From positions 542 to 8,615 of the forward strand of contig MHEO01000027.1 of the NCBI GenBank assembly GCA_001803875.1: a DNA stretch of 8,074 nucleotides, read 5' to 3'. Under the pieces are notes generated by a model. That model did not search any database. It had not been told where the DNA came from and saw only the letters and a program-made list of their open reading frames with translations. Source of the DNA: Nitrospirae bacterium RIFCSPHIGHO2_01_FULL_66_17 (GTDB taxonomy: Bacteria; Nitrospirota; Nitrospiria; 2-01-FULL-66-17). Of this stretch, positions 1 through 6,596 are shown one piece after another (positions within the stretch are counted from its first letter, which is position 1; every line of letters begins with the position of its first letter). The translations under genes and the position numbers were made by a program.

Positions 1-2
1 CC

Positions 3-782
3 GCCGCGGTGATCGTGGCCGATCCCCAGAAGCCCCTGCTCCCGGGCGAGATCGAGGCGCTCAGCCGGTATCTCGCCGGCGGCGGACGCCTGCTCCTCCT
101 CGCGGGACCCGATCGACAGGGGGGGCTTGAGGCCCTGGCGTCGTCGTGGGGTGTGAGCTTCCGGAACGACACCGTCATCGATCCGGTGTCCCGGCTGTTC
201 GGCGGAGACTACACCACGCCGGTGATCCGCGCATACGGCCAGCACGAGATCGTCAAGGACTTCCGCTTGGCGACCTTCTTCCCGCTGGCCCAATCGCTCG
301 CGTTCGATCGGTCCAAGGCGGATGCGGTGGAGTACGAGGCGCTCGCGCTGAGCAGCCAGGAAAGCTGGGGCGAGACGCGGATCGTCGGCGGCAAGGCGCG
401 GTTCGATCCGGGACTGGACGCTCGCGGACCGATGGATCTGGCGGCCGCCGTCATGCCGAAGCCTCCCGCGGTTCCGGCCGCGGAGGGCTCGACGCCGCCG
501 GAGCCGGTGGCCGCATGGCGGGCGGTGGTGGTGGGCAACGCACGGTTCGCCACGAACGGTTTTTTCAACATGTCGGGCAACGGCGACTTCTTCGCCGCGG
601 CCGTCAACTGGTTGGCCGAGGAACGCGACCTGATCGCGATCCGGCCCAAGGAAGCCTCCTCCAGCCCCCTCCTGTTGACCGCGGGGCAGCAGCGCCTCGT
701 CTTCTGGATTCCGGTCCTGATCGTTCCCGGGGCCGTCGCCGCGTTTGGCATGGTTGTGTGGCGGCGCCGCCGTCGGTTATAG
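3..782 (+). CDS. GldG-type ABC transporter auxiliary protein, C-terminal part (5' end outside window)
   Basis: This is the last 259 codons of a larger protein. The frame is open back to the window edge, and the sequence begins inside a fold (AAVIVADPQKPLLPGEIEAL), so the GTG at 9 is probably just an internal valine. Seen: the pattern 'VADP-kPL-pgEieaLsrYLagGGrLLLLagP' typical of the GldG / ABC_transp_aux (intermembrane-transport) domain; a variable middle with a Pro/Ala-rich stretch; a conserved-looking 'NGDFFAAAVNWLAEERDLIAIRPK' type segment (positions about 567-650); and one C-terminal membrane helix (about 688-765) followed by a run of Arg, so the C-terminus is cytoplasmic. Known: GldG proteins accompany GldA/GldF-like ABC-2 ATPase and permease, in gliding motility in Bacteroidota and in uncharacterised export elsewhere. 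The DUF4340 gene that follows fits this operon type. The exact substrate is unknown. Confidence 0.85.
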   Translation, partial: AAVIVADPQKPLLPGEIEALSRYLAGGGRLLLLAGPDRQGGLEALASSWGVSFRNDTVIDPVSRLFGGDYTTPVIRAYGQHEIVKDFRLATFFPLAQSLAFDRSKADAVEYEALALSSQESWGETRIVGGKARFDPGLDARGPMDLAAAVMPKPPAVPAAEGSTPPEPVAAWRAVVVGNARFATNGFFNMSGNGDFFAAAVNWLAEERDLIAIRPKEASSSPLLLTAGQQRLVFWIPVLIVPGAVAAFGMVVWRRRRRL

Positions 783-786
783 CTCG

Positions 787-1719
787 GTGAAACGGTACGC
801 GGCCACCCTCGCGCTGCTCGGCCTCGCGGCAGTTTTGGGGCTGTACCTCGTCCTGGTGGAGAACCCCCGCGAGCGCGCCGAGAGCGAACAGCGCGAGCGG
901 GAGAGTCGCGTGGTCGCGCTCGATGAGCGCGAGATCACCGCACTCGATCTCGCGACGGCGAAGGGACGCCTCGTGCTGGAGCGCGGGGAGGGCGAGGCGT
1001 GGCGCGTGACCGTTCCGATCAATGCCCCGGCCGATGAGGGGACGGTTCGGCGGATGCTGACCCAGTTGACGACGCTCTCCGTGATCCGTCCCGTGGAGGG
1101 GATCGAAGACCTCTCCGCCGTGGGATTGGCCGAGCCGGCGGTGCGCGTGGTGGCCCGGCACGCGAAGGGCGAGACGGCGGTGGCGTTTGGCGCCGACAAT
1201 CCCACCGGGGCCGGTGTCTACGTCCGGCGGGACGATCAGCAGGTGTTTCTCACCACGGCGGCCGCGAAATCGACGTTCGAACTGACGCTGAGCGACGTCC
1301 GGAGGAAGGAGTTTCTCGAGTTCGATCCTCAAGCCGTCACGAAGGTGACGATTACGGCTTCCGGGCGCGCCCTCCGTCTCGATCGACGCGAAGCGGGGTG
1401 GGTGCTGGAGGATCCGCCTCGTCCGGCCGATCCCGACAAGGTGGCGTCGCTGTTGAGCCGCCTTCGGGCGCTGCGCGCGACGGCGTTTTTCGACACGCCG
1501 GATCAGCGCGCGGCGGTGCGGCTCGATCCGACGGCCCGCGTTCGGATCGAATTGACCGCCGGCGATCGGCCGGTGCGGGTGGCGTTCCACGGCGCGCGCA
1601 ACGGCGGCTTGTATGCCCTGACCGGCCGCGACGATCTCCATCGCGTGAGCGAGAGTCTGCTCGCGGAGATGCCCCTCGATGTGTCCGCGCTCGGCGGAGA
1701 GAGCAAACCGAGCCATTGA
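787..1719 (+). CDS. DUF4340 domain-containing membrane-anchored protein
   Basis: A 310-residue protein read from GTG 787, 4 nt after the stop of the GldG-like gene. I prefer this start because it puts a Lys-Arg pair just before a single hydrophobic helix (residues about 4-24); starting at TTG 745 would overlap the upstream gene and add an unlikely Cys/Gly/Trp-rich tail. No clear Shine-Dalgarno is visible, so translation is probably coupled. After the helix comes a charged Glu/Arg stretch and then a beta-rich periplasmic domain with DUF4340 hallmarks: 'GEAWRVTVP' followed by a helix and 'LTTL' segment, 'GLAEPAVRV', 'GVYVRRDDQQVFLTT', 'VRRKEFLEFD', then a second 'GWVLEDPPRPADPDKV' copy of the same motif. 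DUF4340 proteins commonly follow GldG in ABC-2 operons and are thought to be extracytoplasmic partners of the transporter; their biochemical role is not established. Confidence 0.85.
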   Translation: MKRYAATLALLGLAAVLGLYLVLVENPRERAESEQRERESRVVALDEREITALDLATAKGRLVLERGEGEAWRVTVPINAPADEGTVRRMLTQLTTLSVIRPVEGIEDLSAVGLAEPAVRVVARHAKGETAVAFGADNPTGAGVYVRRDDQQVFLTTAAAKSTFELTLSDVRRKEFLEFDPQAVTKVTITASGRALRLDRREAGWVLEDPPRPADPDKVASLLSRLRALRATAFFDTPDQRAAVRLDPTARVRIELTAGDRPVRVAFHGARNGGLYALTGRDDLHRVSESLLAEMPLDVSALGGESKPSH

Positions 1720-1742
1720 AACGGCAAAGCCGTTCATGTTTT
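1720..1742 (+). terminator. Possible weak intrinsic terminator after the DUF4340 gene
   Basis: A perfect 6-bp stem AACGGC / GCCGTT (1720-1725 with 1729-1734) and an AAA loop directly follow the TGA stop, then CATG and four T residues (1739-1742). The short stem and the T-run displaced by 4 nt make it a marginal Rho-independent terminator. Its position right at the end of the operon supports the call. Confidence 0.4.
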
Positions 1743-1973
1743 CTGGAGGATGTGGGGGTTGATTGCCCCATTCCGGGTGCACCGAAATGTACAGGTTTCC
1801 GAAGGGTTGTATCTTTTCAGCCGGTTAGAGTGCATGGCGTTCTGATGGTCCCCCGATTGCACCGTACAGGCCGCATGACCAGTCCAACATGGCATGGCGA
1901 CCGGCCCCTCCACGGCGTCCCCGTCCTCTTCGCTCGTCGCGCAACGGGCTGGGATTATCACCGGCTGAGCGTG
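1735..1973. other. Non-coding gap with small dyads and a duplicated half-site motif
   Basis: About 240 bases with no convincing gene, and visibly less GC-rich than the flanks. The frame of the following gene stays open here, but the translation (many Arg, Cys, Pro, His) shows no domain. Contents: a small dyad TGGGG...CCCCA (1753-1757 with 1766-1770), the palindrome GGTGCACC (1776-1783), the palindrome TGTACA (1788-1793), and two copies of a TGCACC + GTACAGG pair (see the repeat entry). GCATGGCG also occurs twice, near 1833 and 1892. It should hold the promoter of the transglycosylase, but I cannot point to a convincing -35/-10 pair. Confidence 0.5.
1778..1870 (+). repeat. Pair of direct repeats TGCACC-(n)-GTACAGG with different spacers
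   Basis: TGCACC then GTACAGG occurs at 1778-1795 with a 5-nt spacer (GAAAT), and at 1858-1870 with no spacer. The copies start 80 bp apart upstream of the transglycosylase gene. The two half motifs are identical in each copy, so this is unlikely to be pure noise. It could be a duplicated operator or the remnant of a local duplication; no known regulator is recognised. Confidence 0.4.
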
Positions 1974-2678
1974 ATGATGCTCCCGATGGTGCCGGCGGTG
2001 ATGCTGGCGTTCGTGGTGCTGGTCATGGAATCCGAAGCGCCCGGGGCCAAGGTGCCCGTCCAGAGCGCGTCGTACTGCTGCGCCGTGACGACGGAGGGGG
2101 ATGAGGCGGGTGTGTCCGACGAATCAATCCGCGAGGGGCGCGCGACGAGGTCGTCGGGCTTCCGGGTCGTTTATACACGACGCGAATCGCGCGCGATCGA
2201 GGTCTCGCGATTTCTACAGGCGCTCAACCCCGAGCTGCGCGAATTGGACCAGCGGCGGCTCAGCGCGCTGTTGGTGCGGCTGGGTGAGCACTACGGATAC
2301 GATCCGGCGCTGATCGTCGCCGTCATCATGACCGAAAGTTCCTTCGATCCCCGGTCTCGCTCGCACATGGGCGCGTTGGGGTTGATGCAGATTCTTCCCG
2401 CGACCGGCCAGTCGCTCGCCATCGAGACGCAGCGTCCGTGGTCGGGGGAGCGCACGCTGTTCGACCCCTACCTGAATCTGAGCCTCGGCGTCCGGTATCT
2501 CGCCAAGCTCCAGAAACGGTTCGGGACGCTGGACGTCGCGCTGGTCGCCTACAACTACGGTCCCTCGCGGGTCGACGTGATGCTCCGGCGCGGCGAGCCC
2601 CTCCCGACGGAATACACGCGGCGCGTGCTCACCCGGTATCGCGAGTTCCTGGCCCTGCGGGACGCGTCGTCGCTGTAA
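1974..2678 (+). CDS. Lytic transglycosylase, SLT family (GH23)
   Basis: Cleaves the MurNAc-GlcNAc bond of peptidoglycan without water, giving 1,6-anhydroMurNAc; acts in the periplasm. Read from ATG 1974 it has 234 residues: a hydrophobic segment (about 3-18) that is a signal peptide or membrane anchor, a low-complexity linker (about 20-68) and a C-terminal SLT domain (about 75-228). Catalytic signature seen: Glu121 in 'TESSFDP', then 'GALGLMQILPATG' (133-145), 'FDPYLNLSLGVRYLAKL' (163-179) and 'VALVAYNYGPSRV' (188-200), the usual AYNaGp motif with Tyr in place of Ala. The start is uncertain: GTG 1971, ATG 1974 and ATG 1977 are adjacent without a good SD, and in-frame ATGs at 1845 and 1875 would add Arg/His-rich residues before the helix and so supply the positive N-region the short form lacks. 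The gene appears monocistronic, with gaps on both sides. Confidence 0.87.
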   Translation: MMLPMVPAVMLAFVVLVMESEAPGAKVPVQSASYCCAVTTEGDEAGVSDESIREGRATRSSGFRVVYTRRESRAIEVSRFLQALNPELRELDQRRLSALLVRLGEHYGYDPALIVAVIMTESSFDPRSRSHMGALGLMQILPATGQSLAIETQRPWSGERTLFDPYLNLSLGVRYLAKLQKRFGTLDVALVAYNYGPSRVDVMLRRGEPLPTEYTRRVLTRYREFLALRDASSL

Positions 2679-2682
2679 TCGA

Positions 2683-2697
2683 ACGGCGTCCCGCCGT
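2683..2697 (+). terminator. GC-rich hairpin after the transglycosylase gene
   Basis: A 6-bp stem ACGGCG / CGCCGT (2683-2688 with 2692-2697) and a TCC loop begin 5 nt after the TAA stop. There is no T-run directly after it, so it may only stabilise the mRNA end or help a Rho-dependent stop; called with low confidence. Confidence 0.25.
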
Positions 2698-2708
2698 GCG
2701 CGACGCGT

Positions 2709-2737
2709 TTGACACCCCCGAAGTCCTCCACTACACT
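2709..2737 (+). promoter_or_regulatory. sigma70-type promoter of the FHA-kinase operon
   Basis: A perfect -35 box TTGACA (2709-2714), a 17-bp spacer and a -10 box TACACT (2732-2737, four of six consensus bases). Transcription should begin near 2744, leaving a leader of about 45 nt before ATG 2791. It lies in the only gap between the transglycosylase and the signalling genes, which supports it as the operon's own housekeeping promoter. The leader has only a weak AGAG (2777-2780) in place of an SD. Confidence 0.65.
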
Positions 2738-2790
2738 TAGCCCCGGTTTCCATGGGTCACGCAACCATACCAATTTAGAGTTTCCTGCCG

Positions 2791-4185
2791 ATGAGTGTGT
2801 CCAAATCCGGCGCCACGCAGCCGATCGGACGGATATCGCTCCCGCAAGGGGGAACGGTCTTCACCGGGAAGCGATATGCCGCGTCGGCGGTCGATCTGCT
2901 GTTTAAAAAGATGAGGGCCAGGACGCCTCCGTTTCACGGCGTGCTGACGGCCGACGCGGACGCGCGGCGCTTCTATCTTGTCGTCGTCGACAACGAACCG
3001 TACGCGGCCGGCGAGGAGCAGCGTGGCATTTTCGTGCCGCTCACGCTTCGGGGTCTGTTCACGGCCCTTCAGCACATGCCCTCGGTGGCGTTGACGTTCG
3101 GCGCGGCCGACCCGCTGTTCCTCAAGGGCCTTTTGACGGTGATCCAGCAGGCGCCCTCCACCGAAGGGTCTACCGACCTCATGGAGATCGGCGGCGTCGT
3201 TGAACACCTCAAAAAGACGCCGAACGACCATCTCCTGGTGGTGGGCCGTGAGTCGGAGATGAGCCTCTTCTATTTCAAGGGCGGACAACTCGTCTTCGGC
3301 CATTTCGCCGACCCCACGTTCGAGGCTGCCGACGGCCCCGTCGAAGCGCGGCTGCTGGCCTTCGTTCGCGATCACGCCGGAGGCGGCGCGCTCTCTCTTC
3401 ACATTTTCCCGACCATGACGGCGCTACCCGCCGAAGACGGCGTGTTCGAGCGGGGAGGCTGGCCCGACGCCTTGGTGGACCATTTCACGCGACCGGTTCC
3501 GCACCTTCTCATCGTCGGGTCCGACGGCGGCACCCGTCGCTTTGAGTTGGCGGCCCCGACGGTGACGATGGGGCGCGGCGAGGACAACGACCTCGTCGTT
3601 GATGACTCGGCGATTTCACGACGCCATCTCATCTTTCGCCAAGAGGGTGATGGATACTCGGTGGAGGATTGCGGCAGCCGGAACGGCACCCTGTGCAATG
3701 GGACGCCGCTGACCAAGGCGTCGCTGGGCCCCGGAGTCGAACTGCAGATCGGCGCCTGCCTGATTCGATTCTTCGGCGCCGGCGCGCCGGTGAACGCCGA
3801 GTCGTCGGTTTCCGGCCACGGGGAGGAAACCGCCTGTCGCCCGGCGGCCGTGAGCTTGTCGAAGCCAAGCCCGCCGCCCGCGCCGCCCGCACCCGCATGG
3901 GCGCTGGAGATCGCGCGGCCGGACGGCTCGCGCGAGCGTCGGCCGCTCACCGGCGCCCTCACGACGATCGGGCGGACCAAGGCCGATCTGGTGCTGACCG
4001 ACACGCGCGTGTCTCGACGGCACGGCGAACTCGAAGTCGGGCCCGACGGCGTGGCGTATCGGGACACGGGCAGCACCAACGGCAGCCTCCTGAACGGACG
4101 GACCGTGACCAGCACGGTCCTGAAGCCCGGCGATGTGCTCACGCTGGGGGAAACCTCGTTGACGATCCTTCAGGATGCCGCGTGA
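2791..4185 (+). CDS. Twin-FHA-domain protein with N-terminal tandem PATAN/DUF4388-like modules
   Basis: 464 residues, no membrane segment, so probably cytoplasmic. The C-terminal half holds two FHA domains, the phospho-threonine-binding fold. FHA1 (about 239-328) shows Gly261-Arg262, Ser276-Arg-Arg-His279 and Arg297-Asn298-Gly299-Thr300. FHA2 (about 371-460) shows Gly394-Arg395, Ser408-Arg-Arg-His411 and Thr429-Asn430-Gly431. Both keep the residues expected for pThr binding. A Pro/Ala-rich linker (about 354-370) separates them. The N-terminal half looks like two copies of one alpha/beta module (about 31-107 and 130-207), each with a 'FY...vdNEPYAAG' / 'LFYFKGGQLVFGHF' strand pair reminiscent of PATAN/DUF4388; that assignment is inference. 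The stop overlaps the kinase start, so this is likely the kinase's reader or adaptor. An external start is unlikely, as a promoter lies just upstream. No strong SD is visible. Confidence 0.85.
   Translation: MSVSKSGATQPIGRISLPQGGTVFTGKRYAASAVDLLFKKMRARTPPFHGVLTADADARRFYLVVVDNEPYAAGEEQRGIFVPLTLRGLFTALQHMPSVALTFGAADPLFLKGLLTVIQQAPSTEGSTDLMEIGGVVEHLKKTPNDHLLVVGRESEMSLFYFKGGQLVFGHFADPTFEAADGPVEARLLAFVRDHAGGGALSLHIFPTMTALPAEDGVFERGGWPDALVDHFTRPVPHLLIVGSDGGTRRFELAAPTVTMGRGEDNDLVVDDSAISRRHLIFRQEGDGYSVEDCGSRNGTLCNGTPLTKASLGPGVELQIGACLIRFFGAGAPVNAESSVSGHGEETACRPAAVSLSKPSPPPAPPAPAWALEIARPDGSRERRPLTGALTTIGRTKADLVLTDTRVSRRHGELEVGPDGVAYRDTGSTNGSLLNGRTVTSTVLKPGDVLTLGETSLTILQDAA
2881..3411 (+). repeat. Protein-level tandem duplication: two PATAN/DUF4388-like modules
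   Basis: In the FHA protein, residues about 31-107 and 130-207 share one order of elements: an amphipathic helix, a strand pair with a turn (FYLVVVDNEPYAAG against LFYFKGGQLVFGHFAD), a Leu-rich helix (LRGLFTALQHMP against VEARLLAFVRDHAG) and a last strand (VALTFGAADP against ALSLHIFP). Similarity is structural rather than identical, so this is an old duplication judged by eye. Confidence 0.4.
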
Positions 4186-6560
4186 TGGATGCCCTGGCGC
4201 TGGCGGAGGCGGTCATGAGCAAGGTGCGCGCCGGGGATCCGACCACGGCGGCGCTCGCCGTGGTCGTCGTCCTCGCCGCGGGCGTCGGGCTGGCGGCGTT
4301 GATGCGCGTCGTGGCTCGTCGCTCGCCGCGCGGCGGGGGAAGCCGCGGCGAGCTTCGCCGCGAGGCCAAGGCGCTGCTGGCTCAAGGCGCGTACCTTGAG
4401 GCGGGTCGTCTCTACCAGACCCTCGGCGAGCACGACCAGGCCATCGCGCTGTACACGCAAGCCGGGGCCCATCGCGAAATGGGGCAGCTCTTTGAGTACC
4501 TGAAGCACTGGGACGCGGCGGCGCAGGCGTACGAAGCGGCCAATGAAATCGAGCGCGCCGCGTCGATGCTCCAGCGCGGGGGCGACGTGTTGCGGGCGGC
4601 GGGGCTGCTCAAGCGGGCGGGTAAATCGCTGCCCGCGGCCGAGGCGTTCGAAAAGGCGGGCCAGTTTGCCTCGGCCGCGCGCTTGTTCGAGGAATCGGGG
4701 CACCTGAAGCGGGCGGCGGCGTTGTTCGAGAAGGCCGAACAATGGCTCAAGGCCGCGGAATTGTTCGAGCAGGAATACCAGCAGGAGCAGCGCCGCTGGC
4801 GGGACCGCGGCGCCCAGCCGCACACGCAGGACGGTCTCGCGAATCTGGCGCTGCAGGCCGGGCGGATGTGGCTGAAGGCCGGGAATCCGGATCGGGCGGC
4901 GACCGTGTTCAGCCAGCAGGGGTTTGTGTCCGAGGCGGCCGAGGCGTTTATCCAGGCGGGGGCCGGGCAGAAGGCCGCCGAGTTGTATCTCGGTCAGGGC
5001 CAGCACGACAAGGCGGCGCTGCTCTTCGCGCGAATCGGGGATCCGGCGCGACGCGACGCCGCCCTGGCCGAGGCGAAGCTGCAGGCGGGAGACCTTCGCG
5101 AGGCGGCGGATCTGCTCGCCGCCTCCAAGCAGTATCGTCGCGCGGCGGAGGTGTATGAGCGCGAGGCGGCGCACGAACGCGCGGCCGAAATGTACGCGGC
5201 TGCCGGGGATCTCAAGCGGGCGGGGGAATTGTACCTGGCCGCCGGGTGCGGGGAGAAGGCGGCGCGCGCGCTGGAACAGGAGCACCGGTTCGCGGACGCC
5301 GCGCGACTCTATCTCCAACTGGATCAGCCGGAGCGCGCGGCCGCGATGTTTCGCGAAGCCGGCGCCTTGTTCGAGGCGGGTCGGATTTACCGGCAGATGG
5401 GCCGCCTCGACGAGGCGATCGAACTGATGCAGCGCGTCGATTCGCAGTCCGACGACTACCGAGAAGCCTCCCTGTCCCTGGGGAAGATTTTCGTGGAGCG
5501 CGGCATGCTCAGCGCCGCCAAGGACCGCTACCAAAAACTGCTGGCGACGACAAAGGATGCGCCGAGCGGCGACCCGGAACCCCTCTACGAGTTGGCGGGC
5601 ATCTGCGAGCAGGAGGCAGATCCCGACGGCGCCCTCCTGCTCTACGAGAAGATCGTGGCCCAGGATTTCAACTACCGGGACGCGAAGGACCGGGCCGCGC
5701 GCATCAAGCAGGCTCGGCCCGCGGCCCCGCCGGCGAAACCGCCCGCGAGCGGAAGTCCCTCGGAAGCCCCGCGGTACACGATCCTCAAGCAGATCGGGCA
5801 GGGGGGCATGGGGGTGGTGTACCGGGCCGAAGACACGGTGTTGCACCGGATCGTCGCGTACAAGGTTCTGCCGCCCAGCGTCCGGGAGCAGCCCGCGCTG
5901 CTGGAGAGCTTTCTCCAGGAGGCGCGGATCGCGGCCTCGATCAATCATCCCAACATCGTGACGATCTACGACACGGGGCGCGACGGGACGGGCGAGGTCT
6001 ACATCACGATGGAATTCGTGGACGGGATGAGCCTGAAGGAATTACTGGACAAGGTGGGCGCGCTGCCGCTCCCACAATTTTTTTCCATCGCCACGCAAAT
6101 CTGCAGCGGCCTGGGCTACGCCCACGGGCGGCGCATCATCCACCGCGACATCAAGCCGTCCAACATCATGCTCAGCCGCGACCGGATGGTCAAGATCATG
6201 GATTTCGGGCTGGCGAAGATCGTCAACGACGCGCTCGCCGACAAGACCTCGGTCAAGGGGACGCCGCTGTACATGGCGCCCGAGCAGATCCTGGGCATGG
6301 AGGTCGACCATCAGTCGGATCTGTACTCCCTGGGATGCACGCTCTACCGGATGGCCACCGGCCGCCTGCCGTTCATCAAAGGCGACCTCTACTATCAACA
6401 TCTGCACACCGCGCCCACGCCGCCGAAGGACTTAAACCCCAAGCTCCCGCCCGCCCTCAACACCATCATTCTGCGTTGTCTCGAGAAGGACAAGGCCAAG
6501 CGGTACGCGCAGGTCGCCGACGTGTTGGCCGACATCGACCAGGTCAAGCTGGCCGCCTGA
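4185..6560 (+). CDS. Membrane-tethered Ser/Thr protein kinase with long helical-repeat region (repeats-then-kinase order)
   Basis: 791 residues from ATG 4185, which overlaps the FHA gene stop (TGATG), so translation is coupled. Order: short N-tail, one membrane helix (about 20-43) followed by an Arg-rich stretch that should keep the rest in the cytoplasm, 13-residue helical repeats (63-205 and 228-413), two more ordinary TPR-like units (about 425-457 and 465-498), a Pro/Ala linker (509-525), and a complete Hanks-type kinase domain (531 to the end). Kinase residues seen: Gly-rich loop GQGGMG (538-543), Lys560 in VAYK, helix-C Glu579, HRD 653-655 with Lys657 and Asn660, DFG 673-675, APE 698-700 and subdomain XI Arg773. 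All catalytic residues are present, so it should be active. The usual PknB layout (kinase first, then membrane helix) is reversed. The repeats probably bind partners or mediate self-assembly (inference); the coupled FHA protein is the obvious candidate partner or substrate. Confidence 0.92.
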   Translation: MDALALAEAVMSKVRAGDPTTAALAVVVVLAAGVGLAALMRVVARRSPRGGGSRGELRREAKALLAQGAYLEAGRLYQTLGEHDQAIALYTQAGAHREMGQLFEYLKHWDAAAQAYEAANEIERAASMLQRGGDVLRAAGLLKRAGKSLPAAEAFEKAGQFASAARLFEESGHLKRAAALFEKAEQWLKAAELFEQEYQQEQRRWRDRGAQPHTQDGLANLALQAGRMWLKAGNPDRAATVFSQQGFVSEAAEAFIQAGAGQKAAELYLGQGQHDKAALLFARIGDPARRDAALAEAKLQAGDLREAADLLAASKQYRRAAEVYEREAAHERAAEMYAAAGDLKRAGELYLAAGCGEKAARALEQEHRFADAARLYLQLDQPERAAAMFREAGALFEAGRIYRQMGRLDEAIELMQRVDSQSDDYREASLSLGKIFVERGMLSAAKDRYQKLLATTKDAPSGDPEPLYELAGICEQEADPDGALLLYEKIVAQDFNYRDAKDRAARIKQARPAAPPAKPPASGSPSEAPRYTILKQIGQGGMGVVYRAEDTVLHRIVAYKVLPPSVREQPALLESFLQEARIAASINHPNIVTIYDTGRDGTGEVYITMEFVDGMSLKELLDKVGALPLPQFFSIATQICSGLGYAHGRRIIHRDIKPSNIMLSRDRMVKIMDFGLAKIVNDALADKTSVKGTPLYMAPEQILGMEVDHQSDLYSLGCTLYRMATGRLPFIKGDLYYQHLHTAPTPPKDLNPKLPPALNTIILRCLEKDKAKRYAQVADVLADIDQVKLAA
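4371..4799 (+). repeat. Array of eleven 13-residue (39-nt) helical repeats, block 1
   Basis: Kinase residues 63-205 divide without gaps into eleven units of exactly 13 residues. Consensus: [LAM]-[FYL]-E-x-A-G-x-x-x-[KR]-A-A-x. Aromatic or Leu residues fall at 64, 77, 90, 103, 116, 129, 142, 155, 168, 181 and 194, an unbroken step of 13. The last unit is degenerate (LFEQEYQQEQRRW). The conservation is at protein level; the codons differ between units, so this is not a recent DNA expansion. Confidence 0.85.
4866..5423 (+). repeat. Array of 13-residue helical repeats, block 2
   Basis: Kinase residues 228-413 contain five units (228-292), one 17-residue unit with a 4-residue insertion (293-309) and eight more units (310-413), e.g. 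VFSQQGFVSEAAE, AFIQAGAGQKAAE, VYEREAAHERAAE, MYAAAGDLKRAGE. A 22-residue spacer (206-227) containing a His/Gln/Arg-rich loop separates it from block 1, and the phase resumes after it. The array then passes into longer, TPR-like helices. Confidence 0.8.
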
Positions 6561-6596
6561 CACGCTCGCGCGCCCTTTCGCGGCGCCCGGTAACGA

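Noticed and set aside
9..11. GTG at 9 as the true start of the first gene
   Set aside because: It falls within the conserved beta strand of the GldG-type domain and the frame is open to the window edge, so the gene begins upstream.
604..1782. 392-aa open frame on the minus strand opposite the GldG-like and DUF4340 genes
   Set aside because: Arg/His/Pro-rich product with no domain; the + strand genes form a known family pair.
1398..1973. Upstream extension of the transglycosylase frame into the DUF4340 gene
   Set aside because: It overlaps the DUF4340 coding sequence, and the translation is a composition-driven shadow. Only the part after about 1845 could possibly be real.
3669..4184. Upstream extension of the kinase frame into the FHA gene (to 963 residues)
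   Set aside because: It would overlap the second FHA domain, and the added residues are a low-complexity Arg/Ala shadow. ATG 4185 with the TGATG overlap is the natural start.
4371..5423. Tandem DNA repeat (minisatellite) or CRISPR-like array in the kinase gene
   Set aside because: The 39-nt units are conserved only as protein. Codons and bases differ widely from unit to unit, and there are no identical repeats or spacers.
4170..5948. 592-aa open frame on the minus strand opposite the kinase gene
   Set aside because: The kinase on the + strand has clear motifs and conserved repeats. The antisense frame is rich in Arg, Leu and Gly, has no domain, and mirrors the GC-rich third positions of the real gene.
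6078..6084. Run of seven T residues in the kinase gene as a slippage or frameshift site
   Set aside because: It encodes Phe-Phe in a normal place in the kinase domain (PQFFS). The frame continues into HRD, DFG and APE without a break, and no alternative product is evident.
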